DNA from: Bacteroidaceae bacterium | GTDB taxonomy: Bacteria; Bacteroidota; Bacteroidia; Bacteroidales; Barnesiellaceae_A | DNA: 47,169 nt | Direction of reading: 5' to 3' | Assembly (NCBI GenBank): GCA_017532725.1 | Contig: JAFXIZ010000042.1 | Span: forward strand, 1-47,169 | Part shown: positions 46,481 through 47,169 of the stretch, piece after piece | Layout of the letters: every line of letters begins with the position of its first letter | Numbering within the stretch: position 1 is the first letter of the stretch | Program-made: the position numbers and the translations under genes | Notes under the pieces: model-generated | What the model was told of the DNA's origin: nothing | Database searches by the model: none | The model's input: the letters and a program-made list of their open reading frames with translations, nothing else

Positions 46481-47169
46481 TTATACGATACCTTGCTCCA
46501 ACATTGCTTGAGCAACCTTCATAAAGCCGGCGATGTTAGCACCCTTAACGTAGTCGATAGTGCCGTCAGCCTTCTTACCATATTTAACACAAGCAGAGTG
46601 GATGCTTTCCATAATGTAGTGGAGTTTCTCATCAACTTCAGCACCTGACCAACTGATGTGCATAGCGTTTTGAGTCATTTCAAGACCTGATACTGATACA
46701 CCACCAGCGTTCACAGCCTTACCGGGAGCGAAGAGGATACCTGCATTTTGGAATGCAGCGATGGCTTCGGGAGTACAACCCATATTAGAAACCTCGCAGC
46801 AGCACCAAGTACCGTTAGCAAGAAGTTCTTTAGCATCGTTTTCGTTAAGCTCGTTTTGGAATGCACAAGGAAGAGCGATGTCGCACTTCACGCTCCAAGC
46901 CTTCTTACCGGCAGTGAATTTAGTAGCCTCGGGAATTTAGTAGCCATATCTTCAACTTTGTTACGGTTAGAAGCACGCATAACGAGCATATAGTCGATCA
47001 TCTCTTTAGTGATACCACCGGGGATTTCGCAAACACCGTCGGGACCAGAGATAGCAACAACTTTAGCACCGAGTTCAGTAGCCTTCAAAGCAGCACCCCA
47101 AGCAACGTTACCGAAACCAGAGAGAGCAACTGTGCAACCCTTAATGTCTTTACCGGCAGTTTTGAGAAC
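46481..47169 (-). CDS. gdhA: Glutamate dehydrogenase, 3' part, frameshifted and cut by window edge
   Basis: The first part (47169-46930) reads VLKTAGKDIKGCTVALSGFG, NVAWGAALKATELGAKVVAI and SGPDGVCEIPGGITKEM. A second frame continues EATKFTAGKKAWSVKCDIALP, CTPEAIAAFQ, PGKAVNAGGVSVSGLEMTQN and ends GFMKVAQAMLEQGIV. These are the NAD(P)-binding and C-terminal parts of hexameric glutamate dehydrogenase. One base is missing within TTCCCGAGG near 46929-46937. In a housekeeping gene this is more likely a sequence error than a pseudogene. Confidence 0.88.

Noticed and set aside
1..47169. tRNA or rRNA genes
   Set aside because: No intergenic stretch showed the T-arm GTTC pattern in a cloverleaf context, and no rRNA sequence was seen.
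1..47169. CRISPR array
   Set aside because: No series of equal repeats with equal spacers was seen; the only repeats are IS ends, MITE ends and dispersed units.

Overview
The window is a stretch of a Bacteroidales (phylum Bacteroidota) chromosome. Support comes from the promoter grammar, with several copies of TTTG-N19/20-TAnnTTTG; from a PorZ-like protein ending in a type IX secretion sorting domain; from a SusC-like TonB receptor with an N-terminal carboxypeptidase-regulatory domain; and from Bacteroidales-type gene order (ybeY, mnmG, apt, uvrC ... dtd, mazG-like, deoC). Most genes lie on the minus strand.

Layout. 1-2.2 kb: a TPM-domain protein running off the left edge, behind dgt. 2.4-11.9 kb: housekeeping cluster ybeY, mnmG, apt, uvrC, then a TonB receptor with a small Cys-rich protein, then dtd, mazG-like and deoC. 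A perfect parS palindrome follows the mnmG stop. 12-15.7 kb: SpmAB-like fusion (frameshifted), an AlkD-like protein (plus strand) and a YfcC-family carrier. 15.8-18.4 kb: nadB, divergent from an LPS-kinase-like gene. 18.45-22.7 kb: accessory region bracketed by related direct repeats. It holds a tight five-gene operon: two LpoB/CsgG-like secreted proteins, an unannotated 51-residue Tyr/Asp-rich peptide, a membrane-anchored protein and a radical SAM/SPASM enzyme. Upstream is a rod-shaped noncoding RNA with its own promoter and terminator (6S-like). 22.7-26.5 kb (plus): RNA methyltransferase, purD and a membrane protein. 26.5-35.5 kb (minus): nadA, leuS, yitT, rdgB, porZ-like, methyltransferase and NUDIX gene. 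35.5-37.4 kb: AT-rich DNA with DnaA-box-like motifs around a TrmH-family gene and a DUF4294-like gene. 37.4-38.5 kb: an insertion sequence with 26-bp inverted repeats. 38.8-41.8 kb: two lipoproteins and a DUF362 ferredoxin-like protein. 41.9-44.2 kb: a 190-bp MITE abutting a lone PD-(D/E)XK nuclease-like gene. 44.3 kb to the end: serA, serC and a frameshifted 3' part of gdhA.

The best candidate for an undescribed system is the 18.6-22.0 kb operon. The peptide, with an acidic/helical N-terminal half and a Tyr-studded C-terminal half, sits 2 nt behind one gene, overlaps the start of the next, and is followed by a SPASM radical SAM enzyme. That is the usual arrangement of a ribosomally made, radical-SAM-modified peptide. 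Nothing here proves the modification. Gene functions are inferred from motifs read by eye; no database search was run.
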